This document shows, piece by piece, positions 13,455 through 24,230 of a stretch of DNA of 64,000 nucleotides (within the stretch, counting starts at the first letter, position 1; the number at the start of each line of letters is the position of its first letter). A program made the translations under genes and the position numbers. The notes under the pieces were generated by a model. It was not told where the DNA came from, searched no databases, and was given only the letters and a program-made list of their open reading frames with translations. This stretch comes from Camarhynchus parvulus. Lineage: Eukaryota > Chordata > Aves > Passeriformes > Thraupidae. Location: NCBI RefSeq assembly GCF_901933205.1, contig NC_044600.1, forward strand, positions 5,060,501 to 5,124,500, in the 5' to 3' direction.

Positions 13455-13510
13455 GCCAAGTCTGGGATGGGTTTCCAAAGGCCTTCAAAGTCTACTTCAG
13501 TGACATCCAT
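13424..13510 (-). other. Upstream ATG and overlapping short frame in the LPAR4 leader
   Basis: An ATG at 13510 opens a short frame ([10 protein letters not shown]...) that overlaps the main start codon at 13454 in a different frame and closes at a TGA near 13424. The spacing between the two ATGs is 56 nt, two bases more than a multiple of three. The first ten residues vaguely resemble the start of mammalian LPAR4, so this may be the ancestral N-terminus put out of frame. It may equally be a chance upstream frame that damps translation. Confidence 0.4.
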
Positions 13511-13607
13511 AAAATAAGGCAGGGAGCTCGTCCCTTCCCGAAGGAACACATTCCAGGCAGGTGGCTGGACTCCTTCCTACCACATCTCCCTCATGAATCC
13601 CTTCATC

Positions 13608-13625
13608 CTAAAGGAGAGAGAGAGA
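13608..13625 (-). other. LPAR4: 3' splice acceptor of the LPAR4 coding exon
   Basis: On the minus strand a pyrimidine run (TCTCTCTCTCCTTTAG) ends in AG at 13608-13609, so the coding exon would begin at 13607, about 150 nt before the start codon. This fits the known LPAR4 layout of an intronless coding region with separate 5' non-coding exons. The partner donor is not proven; candidates lie at 22459 and 23414. Confidence 0.65.
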
Positions 13626-13852
13626 ACTGCCATCAGTCCTGAACCAAAGTGGCTGTGCAAGAGAAATTCCCAAATTAATGGATGTGCAAACAAGAGCAGG
13701 AATTAGTTTTCAAGCGAGTCTTTACAAATTCTGCTAGTATTGAGTTTCTTCCCAGTTGGAGATGGAATTTACTGAATTTGGCCTTTCCTTTTCTTCCACC
13801 CATCCCTCATCCTCCTGTTTGAAGGAGAGTGATTGTTCTGAGCAATCAGGTC

Positions 13853-13934
13853 TATGGAAGGTGTCCCTGTCCATGGCAGGGGTTGGAACAAGAGGGGCTT
13901 TAAGGTCCTTTCCAACCCAAACAATTCTGTGATA
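13853..13934 (+). mobile_element. CR1 LINE 3' fragment
   Basis: CCATGGCAGGGGTTGGAACA then TTTAAGGTCCTTTCCAACCC and AACAATTCTGTGAT; a short forward tail lying within the inferred LPAR4 intron, some 250 bp upstream of the coding exon's acceptor. Confidence 0.9.
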
Positions 13935-16900
13935 ATTCCAACATTCCCCTTGGAAAGGTTTTTCTTTAAAATCTGAGATGGAATTGGCCCAGTATGTTTG
14001 GAAAGAAATTGAACAGAATGAAGCATCTGAAATTTTGCCCTAAACCTGTAACAGAGGAGAAAAGCAGAAAGTTGTAGTGTTTGCTTTAAACTGTGCACAA
14101 AGGTGAGTTCTATGGATTTTCAAACTTTTTTGATGCAAAAGTATTAAAAAATCCCACCAAAATCTATGATAAAGAAGAGCTGCTTTGCCTTTTTTCCTAA
14201 TTGAAAATAGGAGCATCCTTATGCATGTTTTCCAAAGTGGAAAACTGTTGAAGCTCAGAAATATTTACCAAAAACACTTCCCAAAGCCATATTTCCCTTT
14301 TTTTCCCCGCTTAAAAATGTCTGCAAATATGGTATTACTTCCAAAAGAAATTTTTTTGCAAGTGTAAAACTTTCCCAAGAAAGATTCCTCTAAGCTCTAC
14401 CAACAGCTGCTTACTCTTGTAAGACTGTCCCAACTCAACAAGCTTTGGAGACATGTGAAGTGAGCATGTTTTTACTTGGACATAGGTGCTTCCTGAACTC
14501 CCTGGATCATCTCTCCTGGCTATTTTAAGTATTTTTAATGCCTGTGAGAATAATCCCTTGGAAAGTCTCCTCTAGAAAAGTCCCTCTGGAGCAAGGAGGG
14601 TTTGTGAGTTGGATCATGAGCTCAGCACTTCTTGGAAATGTGGAGCAAAGTTGGGTCATGAAGGGAAAGACCTTTTCCTTACAAACTCCAGCCAACCAAA
14701 TAAGAACTAGTTTGGAATCTCCCTGTAATCTAAGAAATTTAGGAGCTACAACCGGGAGTAATTTGGAGGCGAAACCCTTGTGAAGAGTGGGATCCTTTCC
14801 AGGGTGAACCCCTGACAGAGGAGTTTCAGCTCCAAACCTGTTACTGAGTTGTGTTAAAGGTTGCAATGGCAACATATAAACAAATAAAACGGAAAACAAA
14901 TCATGGCTTGGAGACAATTGGGGATGCAGATTATCAAAATGAGATGTTTTCTGTATGTGTTCCTCCTGGGAGTTCTCGCATGCGAGCTGTCAGCCTTGCT
15001 GGTAAAGTGGCAAGTGTTGGGAAAGCTGGGATAGCCACGGCTTTGCTGGGGGAAAAGGGCAAGTTCCTCATCTGGGAATGCCTGGAGAACCACAGGCTTC
15101 CCAAAATCTGGTGCTGTGACCCTGGGAGCAGGCAGCACCTCACCTTTGCACCTGGCAAAGTAGCAAGACAGGAGGATGCCCAGATCTACCTTCCCAGATG
15201 ACTTAATTCTTTGGACATCCAAAAAGATGAATTGGAACTTGGAGGCCTCTCCTGTGGAGATGTTTTTCCTACTAAATTCATGGTTAAATGAATTTATTGG
15301 AAAACAAGCTAAAAAACCAAAAAAACCATTTAAATTTATGGGAAGGACAGGAGTAAAATCTCAAATGTGGGATTGAACTCACTTTCTTTGGATCTGTGGT
15401 AAAAGGAAAAAAGGAAAGGTCTTGCCTGAAAGTTCAAATGCCTTTAAACACGAGCTAAATTGGATTGGAAAGCTCACATGACCTCCAACGGGAATAGCTG
15501 AGCCTTGGCTTAACCTTCAGCCTAAAGCATTAAATCCTTGTCTTGGAGCTCCCTCCCAGTGCAGACATCCCTGTTATCTCCATCAGCAGTTTGTGTTTAT
15601 GCTGGAATGTGACTCCCTGGCTGTGTGAACCCCAGGTGTTCCACACTCTCCTGGTCCAGGGTCCACCCTGGGGAGATCTCAGAGGGATTGGGTGTCCTTG
15701 GGAACCTCACACAGCCTGGGAGCCCAGTGGAAACCCCACTTTCCAACCTGGCCTGGATTTTGGCAGGTCCTCAAGACCCAGGTTTGAAAGGTGCCTTTGG
15801 AACTCTCACCTTTGCTCCTGACCGAGTGCTGCCAGCAGCCTGACCCAGATACTCCTCACACAAGAAAAAGGATGCTCCATCACCCGACTCTTTTCTCCCT
15901 GCTCTGCTCCAGACAGCCCCAAGGTCAAATCCCATTTTTTTTTTCCAGTGTCTAATCTCTGGGAATTGCCTGCCAGCAATTGTCTAGTTAACTTATGGGC
16001 TTTAAAATGCAGCCTGCCTTGTTTACCTATGGAACCCTGAGGTGTTTAAACAAGCTGACAAGTGGCTTTGAAACCCAGCCATGTGCTTTAAATTCTGTAG
16101 GACGAGTCCACAGATTGAGTTTTCCAAGTGTAAAATTCCCTTTCCTTCCTTTCCACTATGGATTAAAGCAGTGGGATGCTCCTCATGGACACCACAGTCA
16201 CCACTGCTGTTGCCTTGCTGGGAAAAAGTAAAGCAATACATTTTTTAAAAACTGAGCAAATATTGGATGACAAAGTAGGGTTTTTTTTCTATTTCAGGCA
16301 GGGCAAAGCTTTAAATCCTATATTTCAACTGGGGCCCAGGCCAGGAGGGGATGAATGTTATGGAATAAACCCCCTGTTTAGTGTGATAAAATTCAGAATA
16401 TTCTCTCTCCTAGCAAGAATGGTTCCAGCAAACCTCCAGCCATCCCTCAGAAAACCCTGTAATTCAGAGTGAGGCTCAGCAGAGTAGCTCCAGGCTTTGC
16501 TCTTTTATAGTAAAAATATCCCATCCTCCATGGACTGAAAAGAGAGGAAAACTTGGTGTTACTTCCTATGGTGCCTGAGTATCCTGTTTACAACTCCTGT
16601 ATTTCCTCCTCCCAGCACCCCAAGACACCTCCAAACTGCCAGACTGCAGCTCCATCCAGAGGAGCTGTTTGTTAGAACAGGAATTACTGCAGGAAAAAAA
16701 CAACTTTAAAAGCAGCCCTGTCATTCCATTATCCCATTGTTCCTGCTCCACACTGATCCCGTTCTCCACATGTGCAGCAAGCTGAGGTCAGGAAAACACC
16801 AGCATGAGGTTTGGGGCTGGCATTTTTGGCATCATCACATTTTCTTTTAGTCATGTGAGATGTCAGATGAGTGGAACTTGATCAGTCTGGACGTGAAGGA

Positions 16901-17934
16901 CACCCTGAGCGTTCATTTGAACTCTGGCTTTGGGAGCTCTGGCACAGCCCTGATGGGAAAACCTCCCAGGGCTGAAGGATCTTTGCTGGATTATCATGGT
17001 GTGTACTCAGGTTATCTCTTAAATCTTGAGAAACAAATGTTTATAGGTAGAGAAGGCAAAACCTGCAGGACAGTGGGGTTTGGGGAGGTTTCTCTGGGTT
17101 TTCTCCCAGGTTATGGTGCCACTCCTTGTGTTTTGATAGGGTCTCAGCCCCCAGCCCTGGAAATAAATAGGGATTTTCCTGGGGCACAGCAAGAGCTTTA
17201 TTTCTGCCTTCTCCTGACAAGAAGTCCATTCACTCCAGGGTTTGCAGCTCCCTGCTCCTCACCCCATTGCTACAACACCTGTGGGATGAGTAACTTACTC
17301 CCACCATGGAGCTCAGGGTTACAGCTGTATAACAAACTCAACTCTGCAGCTTCTTGGCGTTTATTTCCTTCCTTTGTTCCACTTTCATTAGGCAGAAGGT
17401 ACAAATAAGGTTTTTTTTTTGTGGGGAGATGTTTGGGGATTTGGCAGATTTTTGCAGAGATGATAATTCTGTTTAAGTCTGTAGGGCTTGGGTTCTTTCA
17501 GACTGGTGACTATAGATAAAATAAGATTAAACTGCAATTGTTTGAATAGATAAAATCAAAACTAATTTATATTTTTAAAAAAACAAAACTTTCTTCTATC
17601 TGAAAAACTCAACATCTCAGTTCCTGCAATGAAATTTCCACTTACTTCTACTTTCTTTTTTCAGTAAAAGTTGGTTTTGCTCAGGGAGAGCTCTGAGAAT
17701 GTGAACTGGCAGCAGCTTTAAGAACAAACCTCCAGTCTGGGGCAATCTGGTGGCTGATTTTTCCCTGTTGGAGGCTGCCAGGGCAGGAGCTGGTGCTGCA
17801 CAGCTATGCTGCCTCGGTTTTCCCAGCAGTGTGGATTTATGAAAGCTGGAGCAGGTGATGCAGGATGTGGCTCCTCCAGAGAAAGGTGTAGGGATGGGAA
17901 ACAGCTTGGGACACCAATTTTGGGGTTGGGCTCA
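13935..17934. other. Probable LPAR4 intron, no further exon seen
   Basis: Lies upstream of the LPAR4 acceptor on the same strand. Unique sequence with short A/T runs; no coding exon recognised. Confidence 0.45.
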
Positions 17935-18570
17935 GCTCGATGAGTGCCTGCGAGTGCTCAGATTCCCAGTTCTCTTCCCGGGTGCGGTGGGAGCAGGGGA
18001 AGGCCGGGATTAGAGGGTGGGAAGCGGAGCAGCTGCCTGTAAACAAAGCTCCATTGACGATCCCGAGCGCTGGGAAGGAGAAACGCTTTAATCTCTTTCA
18101 TTTCCTAATCCTAAGTGATGTATTGGAGAACAGTGGGGAAAGAGCAGACGCAAGTGGGACTTTGAAGTCCACGGAGGTTTGTGGAGCTTCAAAGGGCCAT
18201 TCTTGCCCGGTTTATCGGAGTGAATGCCCGGCCGGTATGCCGGGGAATGGGGACGTTTGCGGGTGATTAGCCTAAAAAACAGGGCAGGAAGGCTCTTATT
18301 CATGGCTTTGACACTTATTGTGCTCAGTGTCACCGGACCTGGCAGTCCCCAGCCCTTGCTGCGGGTGCGACATCACCTCCGGTACCTGTGGGAAGCTGGG
18401 GTTGGGAGGGACTCGCTTCAGTCAGGTTTCAGCAGATGGTTTTTCAGAGAAAAACCCCAAACTTGGGGGGCTTGGGGAGGCATCGCCTCTCACTGGGCCG
18501 GAGGGAGCGCAGGGATGGGGTGGCAGCGGCTGCTGTCCCCTGGTCTGGGCTGGCCTTGGCTCCTGGGGAC
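17935..18570. promoter_or_regulatory. Smaller CpG-enriched segment
   Basis: CpG-containing words are denser than in the flanks (for example at 17975-18070, 18205-18260 and 18355-18420). No gene, promoter motif or splice pair could be tied to it. If the 22-kb exon model is right it is intronic to LPAR4 and could be an enhancer or alternative promoter. Confidence 0.3.
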
Positions 18571-19339
18571 CCTCGCACCCCCTCCAAGCTCAGCATCTCC
18601 TTTCTGTTGTGCACCAATGCAGCAGGACCCCGATTCAATTCTTCTCCAGGATGGAGCAGGGAAGGAAACCTGAGCCTCTCAGCCCGAACCCTAAAGGCGC
18701 TCTCCTTCTCTCTTCCCTATTTTTTTTGTTTTTAATTGCTGAGCACCGCCGTTGTCTCCTCACTGTCCTCTGAGACTTACAAAGCATTTCCTGCTCGCGG
18801 TGCCTTCTCTGGGCTGTATCTGTTTTGGATTGAGCTAATTAAAATGTTTCCTTCAGAAGAGATTCGCGAACTGCCTTACCCCATATTCAGCCACTGATCC
18901 TCAGGGCATGACTCTCCTTTTGTTTGCACCGAGAATGTCTCTCTCCATTTACATCATCCTTTAACCCTTGGCGTGCTCTGCCTCTCCCCATCCCCAGCAG
19001 CCTCCAGAGGGGCTGGGCCGCCGCCAGGAAACGATGGGATTCACCCCCAAACTTCTCGGCGAAGTTTGCATTATTTAACACTTGTAAGAGCGGCTTTTTG
19101 CCCGGCCTTTGGTGCTGGAGGAGTGAGGGAATGCTGCTTGTTTGGAGCCCCAGGGATTGCTGGATAATGGCAGTGCTGGATTCAATAGAGAAGATTTAGA
19201 TGCAAAGAAAAGCTGATGAAGTGCTGAAAAGCAAAGTTACCCTGTCTGACCAGGTTGTTTTCACCTAGGAATAATGTTTGTGGTAGAGGTTGCCGTGTCC
19301 TTGATGTAGCTCTGGTTCATTACAAAGTGTGGCTGAGGA

Positions 19340-19360
19340 AAAAAAAAAAAAAAAAAAAAC
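19340..19360. repeat. Poly-A run
   Basis: About twenty consecutive A residues followed by a broken A-rich stretch to about 19370. No retrocopy could be recognised before it. Confidence 0.9.
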
Positions 19361-19948
19361 ATAAAAAAATAAGAGACTCCTGTTCCCCTGAGCCACTGGG
19401 GACTCCAACAACAGGCCTGGGTTTATTTGCTCACAGCTCCAAAAGGTTCCCAGTCAGCAGCCTGCCCAACAAGCTGCCTTTCTTTGCTTTCCCTCACACA
19501 ATTTCCAGTGGTTCCTCAGCCATTCCTTGGCTTTTGGGCTTCTTGTTGCCTTTCCTCAGCTCCTCTGAGCCACGTGGAGCCCTCCTGCCACCCCATCCTT
19601 ATCTCCACATCCCGTTGGGCTGGATCCTCTGCGCTCCCTTTGCTGAAATGGGAGAGCTGAACTTTCTCCCCCCATTATCAGAAGCTATGGACTTTTCTTG
19701 CCTTGCCTTGCACCAAGAAGGTGCCAGCACAGCAGCACAAACACCAATTCCACCTTGGCAGGGTGGCCTGGCTGGAGGGGCTGCCTGGATTCCTTTGGGT
19801 GCTGGGCCGGTCCATCCATGGGGCTGGACAAAATCCGTGTTTGGGACCTTGAGGGATCTGTGCCCTGCATTTATTTACTGTCACATGTTGATCTAACAGG
19901 GCTTTATTCTCTCAAATGGCCTTATCCTGAGGGGAAATTTTGAGGACT

Positions 19949-20055
19949 GTAGAATCCCAAGATGGTTTGGGTTGGAAGGGAACTTAAAGCCCATCCTGTT
20001 CAATCCCTGCCATGAACAGAGACACCTTCTACCTCCAAGCCTTGTCCAACCTGGA
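19949..20055 (-). mobile_element. CR1 LINE 3' fragment
   Basis: AGAATCCCAAGATGGTTTGG, GTTGGAAGGGAACTTAAAGC, then CTCCAAGCCTTGTCCAACCT. Confidence 0.9.
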
Positions 20056-22453
20056 TGTTTTCTGTAAAGTAGTAAAATAACTAAGAAATTACTCCACAAT
20101 GCAGAAATATCCAATCTCAGCTATCCAGCAAAGCTTCTGCAGTGAAGCTTCTTAGAAATCAGATTTCTAATTATAAGATGAGGGCAAGGCAATGATATTT
20201 CGGCATCGTGCAAGAGCTGGATGCTGCTTTTCCTGCTAAATATGGTTATATCCATCTGTAAAACATGCTGGGGAGGAAGAGGCTGAGTTGTCTGCAGGTT
20301 CAAGAAAGGAAAATGGGAATATTATGAGAGGAAAAGAAGAGGTCTGTTGTGGCTGTGGATTTATAGCATCACAGGGTCTCACAGCCTGATGAGCTCATGT
20401 TTTGACCAGAGAAAGGATCTGCTCTGCTGCCAGAACACACCTTTGTCTCAGGGCTCAGGGACTGATGAATGTCCCTTAATTTCACTTGCCAAGATAAAGA
20501 GATCTTCCTTTTCCTACCAACCAAACACATCACAAATAATCCAGCAAATTTTCCTGCAGCCAGGGTCAGCTCAGGCTGGTCTGGCTCTGGAGCAGGGTGG
20601 ATCTTTACCCCTTTTATGGGGCCGAACTGGGAGCTGATGCAGGAGGAAGCCTTGCAGAGCCACTGTCTGCTCTGGGAATAAAGAGCTCCTCTTTTCAGGG
20701 AGAGAATTTCCCTTCTGTGGAAAGTGGTGGCTCCCCTTCCCCGGGACTAAATCGGATCCTTATTTAGGGAGGAGAAGCAACGTGTGGAGGAGCAGAGTGA
20801 GGCTCTGCATGCAGGCTTGACCTGGAAAGACCTGCTAAGGGTGGCTGAGTGCTCCAGGAGCCATCCCCACCCAGTCCTGCCGGCTCCTTTGGGATCCTGG
20901 AGCACCACTCCAGCCACACAGCCCTGACCAGTAACACCCAGACATCAGGAAATATCAAAATCCCAGCTATGCTGTAAGCAGGGCGAGGGGCAGTGGCACG
21001 GATGGATCCACCCAGATAGCTCCAAGTGCCACAGTGACAGAATCCCAAATGGCTTTGCCATGTCCCCTCCAACAGTGCACCCTGTCCCCAGGATCTGGCC
21101 CAAGCTCTGGATAAAACTTTAAATTCCTGCTCCTGTGCTCCAGCCATGAGGTCACTGCTGGAGGACTGACCCATCTTCCAGCTGGGAGAGCATCCTCTCC
21201 CTGCCCAGGGAATGTTTCCATCCCTCCTCCTCAGCAACCCCAGGTGCAGCTTTGCAGTTTTGGGCCTCATTGCAATGCCCTAAATGAAGCTGAGTGCAGA
21301 ACTGGGGCATTTCTTGTGTTTGTCTGTGTGGAGCTGAGCTCCTGACCCTGGAATTTGGAAGACATCGATTTTTATCAGTTGAGGAGGATTCTCATTTTTA
21401 GCCTCAAAGGATTCCAGCGAAATGTTTGTTCAGCCTCCTCTCCCACCCCCTTCCTCCCTCCTCTGTGTTTCAGGACTTTCGTTTAAAATGCAGAGGCTTT
21501 GAACCCCCCAAAGTACCAGGGTTTCCTGCCTGTTGTGTTTTTAGGGAATGCTCCTAAGAGCAAGAAGATGGAAAAGTACTACAAGGGGGGAATGTCCTTA
21601 TCACCGAGCTGTGAACTTTGCACTTCCCATCCTCTGGATTTGACTGTTCTGTTCCTATAGAGCAGCAATACAAAAACCACACACAATTGTCTCGTCTCAA
21701 ACAATGATTTGGGAATGTCATTAAAACCTCCAAACTTTTCCTGCAAATTGTTCTGCCATGTGCTTATACTGTGTTAAATCCTCTCTCCTCCAAACAGCCA
21801 AATCTTTAAATGATGTTGTTCATCATTCATTTTACTTCAGACACTCGTTTTTTTAGAGCTGTCTTTGAATTTTTCTTATTGAATTTTGCAGCTTTAAAGG
21901 AGTAGATGCCAACGCGATAAATGAATTTTTTTAAGTTTTCAGTATAATATTTATAACTTAATTCCTAATATTTTTGTATAATTTGTGGAAAACAGTCCTC
22001 CACTAAACGAAGATGAATGCCACATTTCTATCCAACCCATTATAAGCCTAAAGTGTCTTTATGACACTGACTTGAAGTACAAAAGGAAGCTGTAACCAAG
22101 CGATTACAAACACACAACAAACAAGAAAACAGAAAACTCCTAAACTTGTCACCTGCAGTGCCACAACGAGAATCTCGATGGCAATGGAGAATTGCGCTGG
22201 GAGTCAGAACCATTTCCATGCAATCTGGAGGAGCAGCTCGCACGGGAATTACTTTCCCAAAACTTGGAGTTTATCTTTCTGCCTTTAAACAGCCCCAGCC
22301 GCGGCAGGGCTGGAGCAGGAGGAAGGGGAAACCACCGCGGATCTCCAGCGAAACCCGGCGGGATTCATCCCCCACATCCATCCCAGCCTCCAGAACCCCC
22401 GCCCGGAGCTGCCATGAAATCCGGCCGCTTTTCCTGCCTCGGGAAAGGGGGGA

Positions 22454-22460
22454 ACTTACC
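22454..22460 (-). other. Candidate splice donor CCCG|GTAAGT
   Basis: Minus-strand sequence GGCGGTCCCG followed by GTAAGT; GT at 22459-22458. Inside the CpG-rich island and correctly oriented to join the acceptor at 13608. Confidence 0.4.
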
Positions 22461-23040
22461 GGGACCGCCGCCATTCCCAGGGCTCGGGGCTTCCAGGGGA
22501 TCCCTCCCTGACAGTCCTTTGTGTCCCGGGGACACGAACCGCGTAATTCCCACGCGGGAATCCCACTTTGTCCAAGTTCAGCCGCTCATCCTCAAACTCC
22601 GCGCTGGGTGGCAGCTGCCCGGCCTTTGTTCCGAGCGGGATCGGGGCTGCCGAGCGCTGCTGCCATCGCGTCTTGGGAAAACGGGACGCAAGAATGGGCC
22701 CAATGTCTGGGCAGGGGCTGTGGGCAGGGGGAACTCCTGGAGGTCTCCATAGGAAACGCTTTCCATTGGGCAGGGATGTGTTATTAGCGCCGCAGCCCGC
22801 CCCGCCCCGGGTCTCCGCTGGGTCCCTCTCGCGGGGCTCTATCCATGGATTCCCTTCCAGAGCCTCTCCCAGCTCGGAATTAGCAGCTTAAGGACAGCCC
22901 GACAATGAGCAGCGCGGATTTCCTGAGCAATTAGCCGGGGGACCCAGCCTGGGAGAGTGTGCCCGATGGGAACGAGCAGGGAAAAGCTGCTCAAAGCTCG
23001 GATTTTCCTTCCCGCGGCCGTAATTGTTTTGCCTTCCAAT

Positions 23041-23060
23041 TAAAAAAAAAAAAAAAAAAG
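23041..23060. repeat. Poly-A run inside the CpG-rich island
   Basis: About eighteen A residues; no retroposed sequence is evident on its 5' side. Confidence 0.9.
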
Positions 23061-23408
23061 TGAGGAGCAGAGGGGGGAGCTGAGAATCGGGAGAGCACTG
23101 GGTAAGATTAGGAAACTGCAGAGCAAAGTTGGCCGTGGAAATAAAATAGCAAATATTTCCCTGGGCAGATTTAGAAAGGCGCTGTTTGTTAGGCTGGGGG
23201 TTGTTGTTTTGTTTTAAATCTTCTCAGAGGAGCTGACTGGAACAGTCTGAGCTCTTGCCCTGAATCGCTGGATTCCTGCTGGAAAGCCGCTCAGCTTTCC
23301 TTCTCCAGGGCCATAATTACAGATACTCAGAGAAGCGTGGCTGCGTCTGCCTGGGAGCTGCCCCGCGGTGAATCTGCCCTCTGCCTAAAAACGGCTTCTT
23401 TTCCCCCC

Positions 23409-23415
23409 TCTTACC
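23409..23415 (-). other. Candidate splice donor GAAG|GTAAGA
   Basis: Minus-strand GATATCGAAG followed by GTAAGA; GT at 23414-23413. An alternative first-exon donor in the same island. Confidence 0.35.
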
Positions 23416-24230
23416 TTCGATATCAGCCCTTCAGGTAGGGACGAGACTCTTCTGGCAGCAGCAGCAAGGCGGCGGATGGTTCATTTTATTCCCTTTTCAG
23501 CCCTCTCTGCTTCCATCGGGCTGAAACACCGGGGCTGCTGCTAAAGCCCAGCCTCCCCCCTAACGCGTCTCGCTCGCATTGTGTTTGTCTCTCCTCTTCC
23601 TCCGCTCTCCTTGGCTCTCCCCACAGGCAGCCAAGGCCAGTAAACAACTCATTGTGAAGCTGCGAGGGATGTAATTCCTTGGGCTGGTGGCCACCGTGGC
23701 TGAGTCGCCTCTGCAGCGCACCCGGCTGCTGGCAGGGGCTTTTATCCCTCCATGCAAATAACTTCCTGAATATCTCATGTAACAGCCCGGCAGCTCCGGG
23801 CTGCTCAGCCCCGGCCTCTGCGAGCCCCCGGTGCAACGAAACGCAAAAACAGGAGCGTGGATTCGGAGCGAGAGCGCTGGCGGGGCAGATGTTTCCTGCT
23901 CCCGACGGGCAAAGGTCCGTTTCATTGGTTTGGTAAAAACAGAGGCAGAAAATGTGGGGGAATGGTGGCGGCGTGGCCAAAGGCATCGCTGTCCCTGAGT
24001 GTGGGGCTGGCAGAAGGCTCAGGATGGAAAACCCAGCCAGTATCACCAGGAAATTTGCACAGAAACCCATTTTCGTGGCTTGTGGGCATTTTCAGGCGGC
24101 TGCATGGAAATGCTGATCCCTGGGGAGATGCGGCCGCTTTTCACACCCATTCTCATGCGAGGCTGAGAGCTCTCGGTGGGAACCCATTGAGACCCAACAC
24201 CGCCGCATTCGAAAGCTTTTTTTAGGGAAA

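Larger units (their letters stand above)
18571..22139. other. No gene recognised; AT-rich end
   Basis: Contains a poly-A run and one CR1. The stretch 21.65-22.1 kb is AT-rich and repeat-free, immediately before the CpG-rich island. Confidence 0.45.
22140..24230 (-). promoter_or_regulatory. CpG-rich island, candidate LPAR4 promoter and first exon
   Basis: CpG dinucleotides are frequent here (for example around 22310-22700, 22790-22830 and 23815-23890) compared with the AT-rich flanks. Two good minus-strand splice donors lie inside: GTAAGT after CCCG with the exon ending at 22460, and GTAAGA after GAAG with the exon ending at 23415. As LPAR4 is the nearest minus-strand gene downstream and its coding exon has an upstream acceptor, this is the most likely origin of its 5' non-coding exons. 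A plus-strand or distal gene could use it instead. Long open frames here are a by-product of high GC. Confidence 0.5.

Noticed and set aside
13455..13478. LPAR4 starting at 13478
   Set aside because: The codon there is TTG, with a TGA two codons upstream; the ATG at 13454 is the first usable start.
22192..22752. 186-codon plus-strand frame in the CpG-rich island
   Set aside because: Long frames are expected by chance at this GC content, and several overlap on both strands without recognisable motifs.
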